Shown piece after piece: positions 62,397 to 64,000 of a stretch of DNA of 64,000 bases. A program made the translations under genes and the position numbers. The DNA is from Ruminiclostridium cellobioparum DSM 1351 = ATCC 15832 (GTDB taxonomy: Bacteria > Bacillota > Clostridia > Acetivibrionales > DSM-1351), in assembly GCF_000621505.1 (NCBI RefSeq), contig NZ_KK211295.1, forward strand, positions 126,202 through 190,201. The letters run 5' to 3'. The notes beneath the pieces are model-generated. The model worked only from the letters and a program-made list of their open reading frames with translations. It searched no databases and was not told the origin of the DNA. Each line of letters starts with the position of its first letter. Within the stretch, counting starts at the first letter, position 1.

Positions 62397-63053
62397 TCAA
62401 TGTGTTTCTGCTGGTACTAGCTTTAATATTTTGCTTAATTCACCTAATTCCAACAAATCTTTTGTCGCAATATCTAAAGATATATCTTTCATCATTAAAT
62501 ATGGTAAGTTTTTAGATCCTTTCAACAAATCAAACAGCCCTTTGTCTATATTAAATTTCTCTTGGATTTTTCTTAAATCCTGAGCACCCCCTGCTGGCTG
62601 TGCAATAAGTATAAGGTCACAAAGTTCATTACAAGTTATTTCTTCACACTCATCAATAATGTCAACATTTATGGCTCCTTTATTGATCCAAGATGCAAAA
62701 TCTGTGGAAACCAATTTTGCATGTTTAGGAGTCATATCTCCACAATCGACCTGTAATAACTCTGTTGCATCCACATTTGCAGGCATTAAATAGAATTTTC
62801 CTCCTCCACTACTTCCTACAGCAACATAACCTTTTGCATATTCATCAACTTCATATGTCCTGTTTCTTTCAACAATAATATCTGTTCCAAAAATAACTCC
62901 ACCATCATCTGCCACAAGTCCATTTGTGTAATGCAATAGTTCTCTAAACACTTTCGGAAACTTTAAAAACAACTCTTTCTCGGCTTTATCTATTTCGTTA
63001 TCATCAACCGCATGATAAAGTTCAAATTTAGTTAAACTTGATATATCAATCAT
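62397..63053 (-). CDS. SUKH (SMI1/KNR4) family immunity protein
   Basis: A 218-residue protein. The N-terminal half (about 1-125) is a SUKH domain: AEKELFLKFPKVFRELLHYTNG, GGVIFGTDIIVERN, YVAVGSSGGGKFYLMP and the VDCGDMTPKHAKLVSTDFASWI end. The C-terminal half (about 140-218, LIAQPAGGAQDLRKIQEKF, then ATKDLLELGELSKILKLVP) is an extra helical domain I do not recognise. The start overlaps the toxin stop by 4 bp, the standard toxin-immunity coupling. It should bind and neutralise the toxin tip encoded just upstream. Confidence 0.82.
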   Translation of the reverse strand: MIDISSLTKFELYHAVDDNEIDKAEKELFLKFPKVFRELLHYTNGLVADDGGVIFGTDIIVERNRTYEVDEYAKGYVAVGSSGGGKFYLMPANVDATELLQVDCGDMTPKHAKLVSTDFASWINKGAINVDIIDECEEITCNELCDLILIAQPAGGAQDLRKIQEKFNIDKGLFDLLKGSKNLPYLMMKDISLDIATKDLLELGELSKILKLVPAETH

Positions 63054-64000
63054 TTAAATCCTCCTATACTATCAAAGTATCTATAGGCTTCCTTCATAGC
63101 TTTTTTTGCTGCTTTTGGTTCTACTCCAACTTGCAATAATTCCCTATATCCTATATTAAATTCATGTTTAATACTTGTATTATACCCCTCCTTACTTCTC
63201 CGTGTCCTTTGTAATGAAGATAATTGAGCATGTGATGAACCTGAAACAGACTCAAGTAAAATGGTTGGTGCATTTTTACTATTATAAGGTTTTCCATTTA
63301 CACTAGCCCACTGTATAGCCCATTCATCTTGTATTGGATGATGTGCCTGTACTAATCCATCTACTTTTGTTGTTCCAAAACCTGGTGCACGATTTTTATT
63401 TTTATTCATCTTTTTATATAAATCAACATCATTCGTTTTATAACCTCCTGGTTTTATTATACTATTACTTGATCTTTGTGAGAATGTGATTCCTGATCTA
63501 TCATTAATTCTCTTGTTCAATTGTTCAGGAGTGACTATTCCATATTTTTCTCTTAAATAGTCTAACCGAGATTCAGCTTCACTTACTCCCGTGTCTGTGG
63601 ATTCCAAACCATCTGCTACTTTTTTTACTTTTGCTTCGGTTACTTGAGTATCTTGTTCAAGTCCTGATATTCCTGATTCTACCTGTTTTAGGGTTTCTTT
63701 GTCAATATCCTTATTAACTCGTATGTCACTTTCATAAGTTGCCATCATGACAACATTTCTGTTCTGGCCTTTTTCCACCCACAGCTCATGGGTTTCGTTG
63801 CCCAGCTTGAATTTGACCTTCGGAGTGAGCATTTTCCGTATTGCTCCTGATATTTTGGCTGCTCCTGCTGCCAATATCTGCATTCCAAGCTTCTTCAGGT
63901 TTATAAGGCCTAGTGTCATGAGGTTATTATGTATGCCGCTCCTGACGGTTCCGAAGATGTCTCCTCCGCCTTCTGCTTTACTGCCTCCCTGGGCCTGTCC
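63050..64000 (-). CDS. polymorphic toxin C-terminus with HNH-like nuclease tip, N-terminus beyond window
   Basis: The frame is open to the window edge, so the internal ATG at 63919 is not the start. From the edge inward: a Gly-rich segment (GQAQGGSKAEGGGDIFG), a hydrophobic stretch (LGMQILAAGAAKISGAI), a pre-toxin segment VKFKLGNETHELWVEKG with NVVMMATYES, a coiled linker, and a junction TGVSEAESRLDYLREKYG. The tip is QAHHPIQDEWAIQWA, then SGSSHAQLSSLQRTRR, which fits an HNH/endonuclease VII-type (LHH-like) nuclease toxin. The HELWVEKG-type segment is similar to those of large exported or contractile-system effectors, but the export route cannot be told from here. The SUKH gene overlaps by 4 bp. 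Confidence 0.75.
   Translation of the reverse strand, partial: GQAQGGSKAEGGGDIFGTVRSGIHNNLMTLGLINLKKLGMQILAAGAAKISGAIRKMLTPKVKFKLGNETHELWVEKGQNRNVVMMATYESDIRVNKDIDKETLKQVESGISGLEQDTQVTEAKVKKVADGLESTDTGVSEAESRLDYLREKYGIVTPEQLNKRINDRSGITFSQRSSNSIIKPGGYKTNDVDLYKKMNKNKNRAPGFGTTKVDGLVQAHHPIQDEWAIQWASVNGKPYNSKNAPTILLESVSGSSHAQLSSLQRTRRSKEGYNTSIKHEFNIGYRELLQVGVEPKAAKKAMKEAYRYFDSIGGFK

Overview
The window looks like chromosome of an anaerobic, AT-rich Firmicute of class Clostridia. The reasons are a WalK/WalR/YycH system, SLH-anchored surface proteins, the paired GlgC/GlgD glycogen enzymes, purine-rich ribosome binding sites and frequent TTG/GTG starts. Almost all genes are on the minus strand, and nearly everything concerns the cell envelope.

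Region 1 (1-4.7 kb): walR, a 329-bp palindromic MITE-like insertion, walK, a small secreted protein and a partial yycH. Region 2 (4.7-37.5 kb): a very large polysaccharide locus read right to left. It appears to join two assembly modules, each with its own initiating phosphoglycosyltransferase, Wzx flippase and Wzy-like polymerase. The distal module (about 4.8-18.5 kb) carries a complete bacillosamine set (PglF-, PglE-, PglD- and PglC-like), a Wzz-like protein and two TolC-like secreted proteins. The proximal module (about 18.6-37.5 kb) carries a complete WbpA/B/E/D-type set for UDP-2,3-diacetamido-glucuronic acid, UDP-glucuronate and UDP-galacturonate enzymes, four glycosyltransferases overall, a TupA-like ATP-grasp ligase and a DUF362 protein.

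Region 3 (37.5-52.5 kb): a divergent, single-gene O-antigen-ligase-like enzyme, an SLH protein, two large tandem paralogous S-layer proteins, and a GT-C membrane glycosyltransferase. The layout suggests a glycosylated S-layer. Sites matching the WalR consensus (TGTWAH-N5-TGTWAH) stand at nearly the same distance from the -10 box of walR and of both S-layer genes. Another overlaps the -35 region of the secreted-protein/yycH operon. This points to WalR control of S-layer production.

Region 4 (52.5-59.5 kb): glgC-glgD, a small Gly/Asn-rich protein, murI, a small membrane protein, and an SGNH/MBOAT O-acyltransfer pair. Region 5 (59.5-64 kb): a polymorphic-toxin locus. It holds an intact toxin C-terminus (cut by the window end), its SUKH immunity gene, an IS110-family element with a candidate bridge-RNA region, and degraded toxin and SUKH fragments left by earlier cassettes.

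All calls are from reading the sequence; no database search was run.
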